From UBA7330 sp965243485 (GTDB lineage Bacteria; Bacteroidota; Bacteroidia; Cytophagales; Cyclobacteriaceae): 64,000 nt of DNA. The stretch spans positions 4,092,001-4,156,000 of the forward strand of contig CBDEVP010000001.1 in the NCBI GenBank assembly GCA_965243485.1, given 5' to 3'. Position numbers and translations under genes: made by a program. Positions 44,225-53,240 of this stretch are shown here, piece by piece; position 1 is the first letter of the stretch; every line of letters begins with the position of its first letter. The notes beneath the pieces were generated by a model. The model saw nothing but the letters and a program-made list of their open reading frames with translations, was not told the origin of the DNA and ran no database searches.

Positions 44225-44434
44225 ATGAAAAAGAACATGGGTTCAGCAGATCGTATGATCAGGATCATCGCTGCCATTGCCATCATCGCGCTGAACTACT
44301 TTGGAGTGATTTCTGGCACGGTAGCCATCATACTGGGGATACTGGCTGCCATCTTCATCATCACCAGCTTCATCAGTTTTTGTCCGTTGTATTTGCCCTT
44401 TGGATTATCAACACGGAAAAAGGCGAAAGGTTAA
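44225..44434 (+). CDS. DUF2892 (YgaP-like) inner-membrane protein
   Basis: The 69-residue product starts MKKNMGSADRMIRIIAAIAI and has two membrane helices ending SFCPLYLPFG, the DUF2892 signature that is also fused to rhodanese in YgaP. A longer frame from 44126 would add 33 residues that do not belong to the family, so the ATG at 44225 is preferred. The function is unknown. It is convergent with the broken sugar transporter gene. Confidence 0.85.
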   Translation: MKKNMGSADRMIRIIAAIAIIALNYFGVISGTVAIILGILAAIFIITSFISFCPLYLPFGLSTRKKAKG

Positions 44435-44455
44435 TGGCAGTTTTGCCACCAATAA

Positions 44456-45455
44456 CTATACAAATCTGGAATAGATGATCAAAGCCAGGCCTGTAATGAA
44501 ACAGGCAAACATGAATAATAGCATCAGATTGGTACCCCTCGGCGCCTCTTTGAATTCTTTCCAGATGAAGACGCCCCAGATGGCAGCAATCATCGTGGCT
44601 CCCTGGCCAAGCCCGTAGGAGATAGCATATCCTGCTTTTTCCGAAGCGATCAGGCTGAGACTCATGCCAATGCACCAGATCACACCTCCAAGGATGCCTG
44701 TGAGATGCAGCCCGGGATTGCCTTTTTTGAAGTAATCCCTGTAGCTGACAGGTTTACCGGAGATCGGGCGATACATGAAGAAGGTATTGAAGAGAAAGCT
44801 GGAAAGAAAGACACCCAGGGAAAAAACAAAGACAGCGGCATAGGGCGTGAGCAGGCCCGGAGCTGGCACCGCAAAATCAGTCGTCATGGAGGCAGCCACA
44901 AACCTGAAGAAGAACCCCATCAGTATACCCGCAGCCATGGAGATCAGAATGCCTTTGGTTGAAGCTGACCCTGAAGATATCTTTTTGTAGGCCAGTGCAT
45001 CGAGGATGATGGCCAGCGTGACGAAACCTACCCCGATGAAAAGAACGACCGGATCCCCCAGAGGCGTCGCCACGTAATTGACCACCACGCCCAGCACCAG
45101 CGCTATCCCAATTCCGATCGGGAAGGCAATGGACATGCCCGCGATAGCGATGGCCGCCACCAGCAGCAGGTTGGCAATATTGAACACGACGCCACCTAAA
45201 AAGGCCAAACCAAGAGCTGAACCCAGAGGCCTGTTGAAGGCTGGTAAGAAAGGGCATTCCCGAATCACCGGTGGACCCGAGGGTGAAACCAAAAATCAGT
45301 GTCAGGAGGATCAATCCCAGGGTATAATCCCAATAGTAGAGCGGAAAGCTCCAGGATTTTTCAGCGAGTTTCTGGGTATTGGCCCAGGACCCCCAGCAGA
45401 TCATGGTAACGACGCATAGAATAACTGCTGAAGTGTAAGATTCAACGATATACAT
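44456..45455 (-). pseudogene. GRP-family sugar transporter, frameshifted
   Basis: Two overlapping frames together make one GRP/RhaT-like sugar transporter of about 330 residues. The N-terminal part (45455 down to about 45230) has MYIVESYTSAVILCVVTMIC and CWGSWANTQKLAEKSW. The rest, from about 45220 to 44456, is in the next frame, with GGVVFNIANLLLVAAIAIAG, FPIGIGIALVLGVVVNYVA and the remaining helices. Removing one base of the CCC at 45222-45224 (GGG on the coding strand) joins them smoothly, giving QQASGSALGLAFLGG. This is a single-base frameshift or a sequencing error. If real, the transporter is inactive. The neighbouring nucleoside hydrolase suggests that ribose or nucleosides were the cargo. 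Confidence 0.8.
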
Positions 45456-45464
45456 CCCGGGTAT

Positions 45465-46451
45465 TTATTGTTTGTCAAAAGTTTCGAAAAAATCATTGAG
45501 GATGGCTTCCTCGTCAAAGTTTTCCCAGACCGTGATTGATCGGGAATTACCTGGTCGCTCTACCCATTGCCCATCTATGAGGATGGGGGCGGGGATCTCT
45601 TTTTGCTGGCCCCAGGAAGGATTCTTGAGGACGGCCACGGCCACCACGTCAAATAACGCCCTTGACGGCGGATCACCGTGCAGATCGATTTTGGAAAACA
45701 GGTTGACCGCATAATCTCCAAAGGTGGTGAAGGTTCCCCCGTGTCTCCCTTCTACCGGGGCCACTACAGGGCCTTTCCCTTTCATCTTTTCATTGATCTG
45801 AGCCGGTGTGGCCCGTACTGCATCAGATCCGCTGGGCTTTCCGTATCGCACCGTGACCATCTCAAAAGGAACCTCCTGATTGAGCAGGTAATTCATGGCC
45901 GAAGTGTCGTTGACCTGGTTGTATTCTCCCTTTTCCGGATAGTTGGAGCCCAACCAGATGATATTCACACGATCTTTGATATCCGGTGCCACGTTGATCG
46001 CCAGCGCTATGTTGGTCAGCTTGCCGATAGGGATGAGGGTCAGTTTTCCGGTAGTGTTCTCCCGGGCGGCTTTGATGATAAAATCCACGGCAGGTTTTCC
46101 ATCATAATCGCCTGTCAATCCCCCGGAGGTAATGCTGTCATAGCCGGCATTGGCTCCTTTTAGCAAGGGGACATTCGCTGCACCGCATAATTTCATGACC
46201 CTTTCGGCTTCGGCATGTTGCTCATCGATGTTTCCGCCATTTCTGGTGGCATTGACGGTGATCCCCTTTACATCAAAATGTGCCTGATTGAAGAGGAGAT
46301 AGGCGATGGCATGCTGGTCGTCCAGCTCGTTATTGGCATCGGCATCGAGAATGACTGGGATCCGGGATTCAGCTGATCGCTGATCGGTAGGTCCGGCGCA
46401 TTGACAGCAGGCAACAGACCATAGGATCAGCAGGTGTAATCGGTGCTTCAT
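45465..46451 (-). CDS. Nucleoside hydrolase (inosine-uridine preferring family)
   Basis: The 328-residue protein has an N-terminal export signal and then PVILDADANNELDDQHAIAY, a variant of the DTDxGxDD calcium site of nucleoside hydrolases, followed by GITVNATRNGG, LIPIGKLTNIALAI, and the His-region LFDVVAVAVLKNPSW. It should split nucleosides into base and ribose outside the cytoplasm. It precedes the sugar transporter on the same strand by 9 bases, so together they would import ribose from exogenous nucleosides; the transporter, however, is frameshifted. Confidence 0.88.
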   Translation of the reverse strand: MKHRLHLLILWSVACCQCAGPTDQRSAESRIPVILDADANNELDDQHAIAYLLFNQAHFDVKGITVNATRNGGNIDEQHAEAERVMKLCGAANVPLLKGANAGYDSITSGGLTGDYDGKPAVDFIIKAARENTTGKLTLIPIGKLTNIALAINVAPDIKDRVNIIWLGSNYPEKGEYNQVNDTSAMNYLLNQEVPFEMVTVRYGKPSGSDAVRATPAQINEKMKGKGPVVAPVEGRHGGTFTTFGDYAVNLFSKIDLHGDPPSRALFDVVAVAVLKNPSWGQQKEIPAPILIDGQWVERPGNSRSITVWENFDEEAILNDFFETFDKQ

Positions 46452-46562
46452 CAGGCAAGAATACGTAAAAACAACATTCAGGTCAAGACACTGCTTTCTA
46501 CGCGTGACATGGCAACATACAAACCCCTCATGTTGACGAAGCGATAGGAAACGGGGACCGGA

Positions 46563-46877
46563 TCAGATCATTTGTGTGGGTTCACCCGCTCCATCACCTG
46601 AAATGGAGCTCCCCCGGTAAAAGGTCATGAAGGCCAGACCAAAATAGGAAACGCTGATGTTGCCAAACTTATATTCAAACGAACTAAAGACCAGGTACGA
46701 ACGGTACCGGATCGTGCCCATTTTACCAAGTTGTTCCGGCGAAAGGTCCATTCCCTTATGGAATGATCCGTAATCATTTGACACAGTTCTCATAAAGTGC
46801 GACTGTGATGGATTTCCCAGCACCAGGAAGATAGCAAAAAGGGCTGAAAAGACCGAAACCAGAATTCTTCTATTCAT
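46563..46877 (-). CDS. Small exported or anchored protein, DUF4359-like
   Basis: From the ATG at 46877 the 104-residue product has one N-terminal hydrophobic segment (RILVSVFSALFAIFLVLGNP) and ends with a SYLVFSSFEYKFGNISVSYF strand region. The NPSQSHF and SVSYFGLAFMTF patterns resemble short DUF4359-type proteins, an uncertain match. A TTG at 46889 is an alternative start. It lies on the same strand as the nucleoside hydrolase but 110 bases upstream. Confidence 0.5.
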   Translation of the reverse strand: MNRRILVSVFSALFAIFLVLGNPSQSHFMRTVSNDYGSFHKGMDLSPEQLGKMGTIRYRSYLVFSSFEYKFGNISVSYFGLAFMTFYRGSSISGDGAGEPTQMI

Positions 46878-46972
46878 TTTGTGCAGCAATAGTAAGTAAT
46901 ACTACAACAATGCTAACAATGTTTGGCTTTCCCCGGATCTCTGCCGTCTCTTAACCTTACAACCTTACCGGG

Positions 46973-46990
46973 GTTTGTCCCCTGACAAAC
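46973..46990. repeat. Short palindrome, GTTTGTC..GACAAAC
   Basis: GTTTGTC, loop CCCT, GACAAAC make a 7-bp stem. It has the same form as the GTCTGT..ACAGAC elements at 43062 and 44072 and lies in a 280-base gap without a gene between the small protein and the 59-residue gene. Confidence 0.5.
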
Positions 46991-47170
46991 ACCTTATTTT
47001 GACATTCTATTTGAAAAAGCAGGCTAACATCGAAACATGATTTCAGTAAACCATGACAAGTTGGCGTCAAGCAGCAATTTCATATCAGGCACCGACCATC
47101 CTGATCATGATGACCCTCTCTTTCAAAATCCTTTATGTAACTTAGTGGATTACCACCAAACCTTTAACTA

Positions 47171-47350
47171 ATGAACGTTAATTCATTGATCGGCGTCGTG
47201 GCACTGATTTGCGCTATCTGGGTGATCTACGACGTACTGACTGCTCAAAAGAAAATGAGTCCCGGCAGTAAAGTGCTATGGATTGTATTTGCATTGATCT
47301 TTAGCATCATCACCGCCATCATCTACTATGTGACAGTGAAAAAGAAGTGA
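47171..47350 (+). CDS. 59-residue membrane protein, PLDc_N family-like
   Basis: I translated this short gene by hand. The product has two membrane helices (residues about 5-22 and 36-54) with a VWVIYDVLTAQKKMSPGSKV-type loop between them, which I read as IWVIYDVLTAQKKMSPGSK. It ends with Lys residues. This is the pattern of the phospholipase D-nuclease N-terminal (PLDc_N) small proteins that are common in Bacteroidota, often free-standing. Function unknown. The ATG is at 47171 and the stop at 47348-47350. Confidence 0.75.
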   Translation: MNVNSLIGVVALICAIWVIYDVLTAQKKMSPGSKVLWIVFALIFSIITAIIYYVTVKKK

Positions 47351-47397
47351 GGGGGCTACGAATTTTCTGGTCTATCGATCGATTCAGCCAGTATTCC

Positions 47398-47470
47398 CGT
47401 CACTGCGAGCGAATGAAATGAAGCGAAGCAGTCTCATGTCCATAAAAGAAATGAGATTACTTCGTAATCA
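47398..47470. repeat. Intergenic repeat of the CGTCACTGCGAGCG..GAAGC type
   Basis: CGTCACTGCGAGCGAA followed by GAAGCGAAGCAGTCTC resembles a repeat seen between genes of many bacteria. Within it GAAGCAGTCTCAT (47425-47437) can pair with ATGAGATTACTTC (47451-47463), 11 of 13 positions, giving a hairpin. It lies before the GH16 gene. Confidence 0.5.
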
Positions 47471-47568
47471 CTCACCCGGTTGCTCCAGGCGAAAGAATCG
47501 ATATCGTGCTTAAGGTATAACTTTGCCTGACATACCTGAGGTTTTACCACTAAAATCCCCTTTTTCAG

Positions 47569-48429
47569 ATGCAAACTATTTCTTTACGGCTAAAAGCGCT
47601 TTTATTCATCACCATCATATTTCTGACTGCCTTAAATACTATAGCACAGGAAATTGACACGGTCTTCTTTGAGGATTTTAACGGCCATGATCTCAACAGA
47701 GAAGTCTGGAATGTAAGAACAACAGGATTTGTTTTTAACAATGAACAACAGGCGTATGTAGATTCAAGTGCGACCATTCGGATCATTGAAAATGCAGAGG
47801 GTGCAAAGAATGGGGTTTTGGAAATCAGAGCCGTATACTCTCCTGATTTTGTCACAGCGGATGGCAAAACCTTTGATTTTCTTTCCGGGCGTATCAATAC
47901 AAAGGGCAAATTGGATTTCACTTACGGGACAGCTGCAGCCCGCATTAAAATGACACCGGGAGAGGGGCTATGGCCGGCTTTTTGGGCATTGGGTAATGGG
48001 AGATGGCCTGAAACCGGTGAAATAGATATCATGGAATATGTCGGTGAAACAGATTGGACCGGTGTTGCGCTTCATGGACCCGGGTATTCCGGTGAAACCC
48101 CACTGGTCAATAAGTACTTCTTTGATGATGAGCAGGATGTGACTTCCTGGCATATTTATTCGGTGGACTGGACCGCTGAGTCGTTTGATTTTAGAATTGA
48201 TGGCAGACTGATCTACCGGGTCACAAGACCCATGGTAGAACACTACGGCCAATGGGCATTTGATAGTCCCAAACATCTCATCTTAAATCTGGCCATTGGG
48301 GGAGGATACCCTCATAAAACGAATGGCATTGAGGAACCCTATTTTGGGCTGCCTCAGGAAACGGTGGACCTCATCAGAAATGGAGAATCAAAGATATTGG
48401 TAGACTGGGTGTATGTAACAAAACCGTAG
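47569..48429 (+). CDS. Glycoside hydrolase family 16 (beta-glucanase-like)
   Basis: The 286-residue secreted enzyme has a signal peptide (ALLFITIIFLTALNTIAQ) and the GH16 catalytic signature GEIDIMEYVG, with nucleophile Glu151, Asp153 and acid/base Glu156. AARIKMTPGEGLWPAFWALG precedes it, and HLILNLAIGGGYPHKTNG follows, both typical of laminarinase/lichenase-type members. It should cut beta-1,3- or mixed-linked glucans or related marine polysaccharides outside the cell. Exact substrate cannot be told. It is a single gene. Confidence 0.92.
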   Translation: MQTISLRLKALLFITIIFLTALNTIAQEIDTVFFEDFNGHDLNREVWNVRTTGFVFNNEQQAYVDSSATIRIIENAEGAKNGVLEIRAVYSPDFVTADGKTFDFLSGRINTKGKLDFTYGTAAARIKMTPGEGLWPAFWALGNGRWPETGEIDIMEYVGETDWTGVALHGPGYSGETPLVNKYFFDDEQDVTSWHIYSVDWTAESFDFRIDGRLIYRVTRPMVEHYGQWAFDSPKHLILNLAIGGGYPHKTNGIEEPYFGLPQETVDLIRNGESKILVDWVYVTKP

Positions 48430-48551
48430 CATCCTGGCAGCCTTGTTTTCTTCACACCTTTTTGAAAAGTAATCCATTAAATTTATAGGGGTACAAGGCA
48501 TATGTGTTGGACAATGCAACATCACACATTATTATTGACAAAGCTTAATTG

Positions 48552-49316
48552 ATGAGAATATTGCTGAACAAAACACATAATCTCTATGGATGGCTTGTGA
48601 CCAGTTTGTCCGGATTATTCATGTTCATCACTTTGTATATCTACAGATCATATCACATTGACCAGTTCGAGGCTTTTACCGGGCATAGCATTCTCGTCAG
48701 GTCCCTGGTGCATTCCATGATCATATCAGCTGTATTCTATCTTTTCGAATTTTATCTCGCACCGAGACTTATAATCAATCAAAGATTCAAGCCTTTGGTT
48801 ACTGCTGCCTTAGCTACTTTCCTGGGATTAAATTTGACATTTGTTGCATTCAATTATTTCTTCCATTGGACGGAGTTGTACTGGTCAAGCTATGCGAAGT
48901 TTCTCTATGAATATCCGCTGATCATTGTTGTACCAGTGGTAATAAGCTACCTGATTGCCAGTTTGGTTGATCAACACAGCAGGGATTCCGCATGGATCAC
49001 CTTTTTCTCTTCGAATAAAAAAGAACAATTTCAGCTGAAGCTTGCAAACCTCCTTTATGTCAAATCTGCGGATAATTATGTGGAAATAGTTCATAGAAAC
49101 AAAGAGCTTGTACAAAAACGCATGATCAGGAAGGAGCTAAAAAGCATCGAAGAGGAATTCGCAAAGGCTCAGATTTTGCTGAGATGCCACAGGAGCTATC
49201 TGGTCAATCCTATCAATATTGACCATGTCAATAAAACAAACAATCGCGTGGAGTTGGACATTAACGGTGAAGCAATTCCAGTCTCAAAAAACTATGTTAG
49301 CCGGTTCATTGCATAA
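48552..49316 (+). CDS. Membrane-bound LytTR family transcriptional regulator
   Basis: From the ATG at 48552 the product is 254 residues: four membrane helices (about 15-140) and a C-terminal LytTR DNA-binding domain (about 155-254) with LLYVKSADNYVEIVHRNKE, RCHRSYLVNPINIDHVNK and AIPVSKNYVSRF. Such proteins lack a receiver domain and probably sense a membrane or small-molecule cue directly. A TTG at 48549 is an alternative start. The neighbouring genes on either side are unrelated, so targets are unknown. Confidence 0.88.
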   Translation: MRILLNKTHNLYGWLVTSLSGLFMFITLYIYRSYHIDQFEAFTGHSILVRSLVHSMIISAVFYLFEFYLAPRLIINQRFKPLVTAALATFLGLNLTFVAFNYFFHWTELYWSSYAKFLYEYPLIIVVPVVISYLIASLVDQHSRDSAWITFFSSNKKEQFQLKLANLLYVKSADNYVEIVHRNKELVQKRMIRKELKSIEEEFAKAQILLRCHRSYLVNPINIDHVNKTNNRVELDINGEAIPVSKNYVSRFIA

Positions 49317-49422
49317 AAGCTTCTGAAGTTTCACCCCTCATCAGCGTATTTCGTCCCATAATCTGTAATGCTATTGCATAAATGAGAGAATCAATTCTTC
49401 TTGTGTGTAATTTCAATAGCAC

Positions 49423-50571
49423 ATGAAAGGAATAATCTACTTCATCAGCATGCTAATACTTGCAGTAGGCTGTCAAACTCACTCGAACGTAGAACAAACG
49501 AAGCTTGAGTTCAGACTTGATAGCTTAATAACACAGATGCATGTGAACAACGAGTTTGATGGGACGGTAGTCATCGGAACCAGGGATTCTGTGTTATTTA
49601 AAAAGGCCATTGGCACAGCCAACCGTGTTTGGAATATACCGATGCGTTTGAATCATCGGTTTGACATATGTTCTGTCAACAAGTCATTCATTTCCACCTT
49701 GATCCTGAAGGCCGTGGAAGAAGGCAAACTGACGCTGGAAGATAAACTGGTTGATCTTTTAAGTAATTTCCAATACTCTGGCAGCTTCGATCCTGATATC
49801 ACAATTCATCAAATGCTTTGTCATCTTTCAGGATTGCCCGACTACGGAGAAGTAGATAGTGATCTTTTGGAGGATGATGCGTTATTGTTCAAGCGAAAGC
49901 ATTTCACCAATGCGCAATATGTAGATTTCATAAGCCAGTTGCCTGCTCAGGGTGAAGCAGGAGATCAGTTTTACTACAGCAACTTCGCCTATCATTTACT
50001 GACAATCATGTTAGAGGATGTATATCTACAGTCCTTCGCAGACTTATTGGATCAAAAGATCTGTAAACCGTTGGAACTGGAGCACACGTTCAGTGCAATT
50101 TCAAATACAGAAGTATTTGAGAATACCGTAGAGGCTTACAATTATTCACCATCGGAGGACAATTGGAATAGAAATAGATTCATAGACCTGACTTTGGGCA
50201 GACGGATTTTCTCCACCGCTCATGACCTCTATTTGTGGGGTAGGGAGATGAGCGCACCGACCTTGCTGAGTCGCCAATCTGTCAATCTCATGAAAACCAA
50301 TCATGTCCGGGATGTAAATCCAACTATTTCATACGGATACGGGTGGGTTGTATTTGATGGTAAGAAGAAATACAAGATGGGAAATCTTGAGATTGATAGC
50401 GCGTACATCATTCACGGAGGTGCTACGGAAGGTTTTAAGTCCATGCTGATCAACATCGAAAATGGCGAATACATCATCGCCTTCCTGGCAAATACGGGAC
50501 GACAAACAGATGAAATGGCACTTGCCAGCAATATTGTTAAAATCTTAATTGACTCACAAAATGAAAAATAG
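49423..50571 (+). CDS. Lipoprotein serine hydrolase, class C beta-lactamase-like
   Basis: The 382-residue product has a lipoprotein signal (FISMLILAVGCQTHSN) and the penicillin-binding/beta-lactamase fold: SxxK as SVNK (Ser about 84, Lys about 87), a YSN motif in FYYSNFAYHLL and a late HGGATEGFKS in place of KTG. It is more likely an esterase or D-amino-acid peptidase than an antibiotic resistance enzyme; a substrate cannot be named. It overlaps the next gene by 11 bases, so they are probably co-transcribed. Confidence 0.85.
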   Translation: MKGIIYFISMLILAVGCQTHSNVEQTKLEFRLDSLITQMHVNNEFDGTVVIGTRDSVLFKKAIGTANRVWNIPMRLNHRFDICSVNKSFISTLILKAVEEGKLTLEDKLVDLLSNFQYSGSFDPDITIHQMLCHLSGLPDYGEVDSDLLEDDALLFKRKHFTNAQYVDFISQLPAQGEAGDQFYYSNFAYHLLTIMLEDVYLQSFADLLDQKICKPLELEHTFSAISNTEVFENTVEAYNYSPSEDNWNRNRFIDLTLGRRIFSTAHDLYLWGREMSAPTLLSRQSVNLMKTNHVRDVNPTISYGYGWVVFDGKKKYKMGNLEIDSAYIIHGGATEGFKSMLINIENGEYIIAFLANTGRQTDEMALASNIVKILIDSQNEK

Positions 50572-51268
50572 AATTATCACATCATTGATTGTCGGCATGT
50601 CATTAGCGAATATGGCACATGGTCAATCGGTCGTTGGTTTCTGGGGTGTGACCAATGTAGCTGTCGGAGAGAGAGATATGACACCAGTGGCCAAATGGTT
50701 CAGGTTCAATAAAGACGGCACTGCCATCGGTGGAAACGGTTGGACGAAGAATGCTGTCGGTACCTGGTCTTACAATAAAAAAACAAAGGAGCTGGCCCCA
50801 ACAAATGAACTTGGAATAAAAGATGATTTTGGACCTTTTAAGGTCCACTTTATCGGTGATACCATGAAATGGACACGCCAGGAAGAAGGATTACCAGTGA
50901 CCGTATCGCTCGTCCAGATTCGGGAGATGCCACCGGCACCTGCCGATTTGGTCAAAGGACTTTGGACTTTGAACAAAGCAGAGAGCTCTGATGGCCATGA
51001 ACTTCCAGACTATGATCCTGGTGAGAAGCAATTCATTTTTGTCAGGCCTGACATGCGCTTCAGACTTAGGAATCCTGATGCGAGTGTCGATCATGGGTTT
51101 TGGCATATGGATGGCCACAGACCTATTATGACATTGATCAATTTTGACCAAAGCTTAGACAACCAGGAGTTTACAGTCTCCTTTGAAGACAATCAATTGA
51201 TCATGAAATCAAGAATTGAGGACGGTAATCTTTACTACTATACAAGAACAAGGGAGTTTCCTGAGTGA
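50561..51268 (+). CDS. Exported protein with two lipocalin-like repeats
   Basis: From the ATG at 50561 the product is 235 residues with a signal peptide (MKNRIITSLIVGMSLANMAHG). Two similar halves follow: one begins VVGFWGVTNVAVGERDMTPV and ends at SLVQIREM, the other begins LVKGLWTLNKAESSDGHELP and ends at NLYYYTRTREF. The VxGxW..N start of each half resembles lipocalin-like domains, suggesting a small-ligand binding role (inference). It is coupled to the serine hydrolase gene. Confidence 0.75.
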   Translation: MKNRIITSLIVGMSLANMAHGQSVVGFWGVTNVAVGERDMTPVAKWFRFNKDGTAIGGNGWTKNAVGTWSYNKKTKELAPTNELGIKDDFGPFKVHFIGDTMKWTRQEEGLPVTVSLVQIREMPPAPADLVKGLWTLNKAESSDGHELPDYDPGEKQFIFVRPDMRFRLRNPDASVDHGFWHMDGHRPIMTLINFDQSLDNQEFTVSFEDNQLIMKSRIEDGNLYYYTRTREFPE

Positions 51269-51782
51269 AACAGCCAGTAACTTCGGTCTGCGATATAAAC
51301 GACATATCAGCCTTACTCAGAGAAGGCTATATAATTATCAGTAGCACGCTGTACCGATTGCGATTACAGAAATGTGCTAATCCCGCCCCATATAGCCAGG
51401 GTCTGTGGCATAACGACCTTCGTGGCGTCGCTTTTGCATTGGACTACCCCAAAAATCACAGATAATGCTTGTGGAAAGTAGGAGCCATCACGGCTCGAGT
51501 GAAAGTCTATCCCCGGACCACCAGGTATCAAAAGATATAAACGCCAATCAAACCACACGTCCTTCAGGCTTCAACCACACGTGATTGACCGTCCAATCAC
51601 ACGTGGTTTATCCATAGGACTCTTAATCGCTGTTTTCTAGCCATTTTGAGCATGTTTTTCGGGCGAACTTGGCAGTTCTTCATGGGTTGCTTCTCACTGT
51701 CAAACTATTCCGGGGTCTCCAAACCTTTGGATTTATCAAATTGAGAGAATCAATTTTTCAAATTAAACTGTTATTTTTAAGT
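51269..51782. other. 514-base gap with hairpins and direct repeats at the island edge
   Basis: No credible gene. A hairpin at 51304-51332 (AGCCTT / AAGGCT with an ATAT extension) may terminate the upstream gene. Near 51546-51608 the sequence AACCACACGT occurs twice directly and once inverted; AACCACACGTGATTG (51573-51587) pairs with CAATCACACGTGGTT (51594-51608) at 13 of 15 positions. A 66-codon frame at 51265-51465 has no protein-like features. To the right the sequence becomes AT-richer. Confidence 0.5.
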
Positions 51783-52166
51783 ATGGATCAAAAATCGCTG
51801 AAAGAGAGCTTTAGAAAAGCGTGGTCAAAGGAAACTTGCTATCCTAGACAAATTGACGAGTGGACTAATTCCAATCCGGCGTTGGGTCAATGTGCGGTTA
51901 CTGCATTAGTTATTAATGATCTGTATGGAGGAAATATACTTTTTAGTGAAGATTACAATCACTTCTGGAATATTTTACCAAGTGGTCAAGAGATCGATCT
52001 AACAAAGGAGCAATTTGGAGAGGATATTGAATTTGTAGATGCTAAGATTATTGATCGGAAGAACATCATTGATACAAAAAACGCTCAAAGAGCAAGAACT
52101 CCATATCGGTATGAACTTTTGAGATCAAAAGTACTACCTCTACTTCTTGTTAAATCTAGAGTATAG
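51783..52166 (+). CDS. YunG-like family protein
   Basis: From the ATG at 51783 the product is 127 residues. It has SFRKAWSKETCYPRQIDEWT and NPALGQCAVTALVINDLYGG with a Cys and a later HFWN, resembling the YunG family of Bacillus and others, whose fold recalls small Cys-based enzymes. Function is unknown. An earlier in-frame start at 51669 would add 38 residues with no family match. The stop overlaps the convergent membrane-protein gene by 27 bases. Confidence 0.6.
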   Translation: MDQKSLKESFRKAWSKETCYPRQIDEWTNSNPALGQCAVTALVINDLYGGNILFSEDYNHFWNILPSGQEIDLTKEQFGEDIEFVDAKIIDRKNIIDTKNAQRARTPYRYELLRSKVLPLLLVKSRV

Positions 52167-53156
52167 TTCTGAGGTAGCCCATGCCGCAGCCATCAATCCA
52201 ACAATTGAGAAAAATTTTGCAGGTCTTGAAAGAGCAATAAACTCGTCGTAATCTGTAAACAGTGAGCCAGAACCAAACAATAGTACAAGAGTAATGAAAA
52301 AATATCGAATCCTTCTTGTTCTACTTTTTTTGACATCAAAGAGTAATCTGACTGAATATATAGATCTGTCATTTTGCTCTTCTCCTAGAATGACGGATCG
52401 AAGTTTAATCATATTGATTCGTGTAGACTGATCACCAATTTCTAATCCGGACAGCTTAAAACTGCGATTATCATATTTGAGTCCTGGCTGAATCGTTTCT
52501 GAAAGCGTTGTAGAAATATCTGATGCAGATACAAGACTTCTAATTTCTTGTAATTCCTTTTTCTCACAAAGATTGGCAATTGATATTCTAATAAAATAGT
52601 CACGCATCTCGATAATTTCGAAGTGGGAATCGTAACTATCCTTTATTATTGGTTTGACTTCCTGATTATTTGAATCTTCTATTCCTATTTTAAAAAAAAG
52701 AGCCTTTTCATAATCGAATAGATTATTGACGATAATCTTCCAACTTGTCCTATCATATTTAGGCTGAACGATTTGGTGACCGAAGAAAATTTCATTGAGA
52801 GGCGATTCATCTAATTCTTTGAATTCTGAATTAACTGTTACGAAATCATCCAATTCGAAGTGTACGTGAAACATTTCAGTATCTCTATCAATGTCAATAT
52901 GTTTAATAGTTGCTAGTCTGATAGGAATGAATTGTAGCTTTTTCCCCTGATCATTTTCCTTATTACCAGTAACAAAGATCACTAAAGCTTGTGCATTTAT
53001 TCTTTCTCGATAGTGGTTCTTTATGTATTGAGATGTGTATTTATCAGGATACCTAAAGCGATAATAGTAACCGTTTGGTAAAGAGGATACTGCATAAATA
53101 TCCTTCTTATACTCATCATAGTAATCAGACGAGAACAATAGCTCCATTCCTTCCAT
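52140..53156 (-). CDS. Protein of unknown function with two C-terminal membrane helices
   Basis: The 338-residue product has a long soluble N-terminal region (about 1-285) with no recognisable domain and two membrane helices near the C-terminus (about 286-306 with RYFFITLVLLFGSGSLF, and 318-334 with FFSIVGLMAAAWA). The soluble part is Asp/Glu- and Tyr-rich, for example GYYYRFRYPDKYTSQYIKNH. It diverges from the gene at 53241 by 84 bases and lies at the left edge of the unfamiliar island. It could be a membrane effector or sensor, which is only a guess. Family not recognised. Confidence 0.7.
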   Translation of the reverse strand: MEGMELLFSSDYYDEYKKDIYAVSSLPNGYYYRFRYPDKYTSQYIKNHYRERINAQALVIFVTGNKENDQGKKLQFIPIRLATIKHIDIDRDTEMFHVHFELDDFVTVNSEFKELDESPLNEIFFGHQIVQPKYDRTSWKIIVNNLFDYEKALFFKIGIEDSNNQEVKPIIKDSYDSHFEIIEMRDYFIRISIANLCEKKELQEIRSLVSASDISTTLSETIQPGLKYDNRSFKLSGLEIGDQSTRINMIKLRSVILGEEQNDRSIYSVRLLFDVKKSRTRRIRYFFITLVLLFGSGSLFTDYDEFIALSRPAKFFSIVGLMAAAWATSELYSRFNKK

Positions 53157-53240
53157 ACCGTTAATTGAATTTCAACTAAAAGTAGTAATTATTATTAGCT
53201 TTATGAATTAGTTTGGTTTGCTACCACAAAGAAAGATCTC

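Noticed and set aside
45078..45419. Plus-strand frame opposite the sugar transporter
   Set aside because: A shadow of the transporter's coding strand with no domain.
51265..51465. Short plus-strand frame after the lipocalin-like gene
   Set aside because: No family resemblance, no signal or domain, and it runs through a hairpin and repeat-rich gap.
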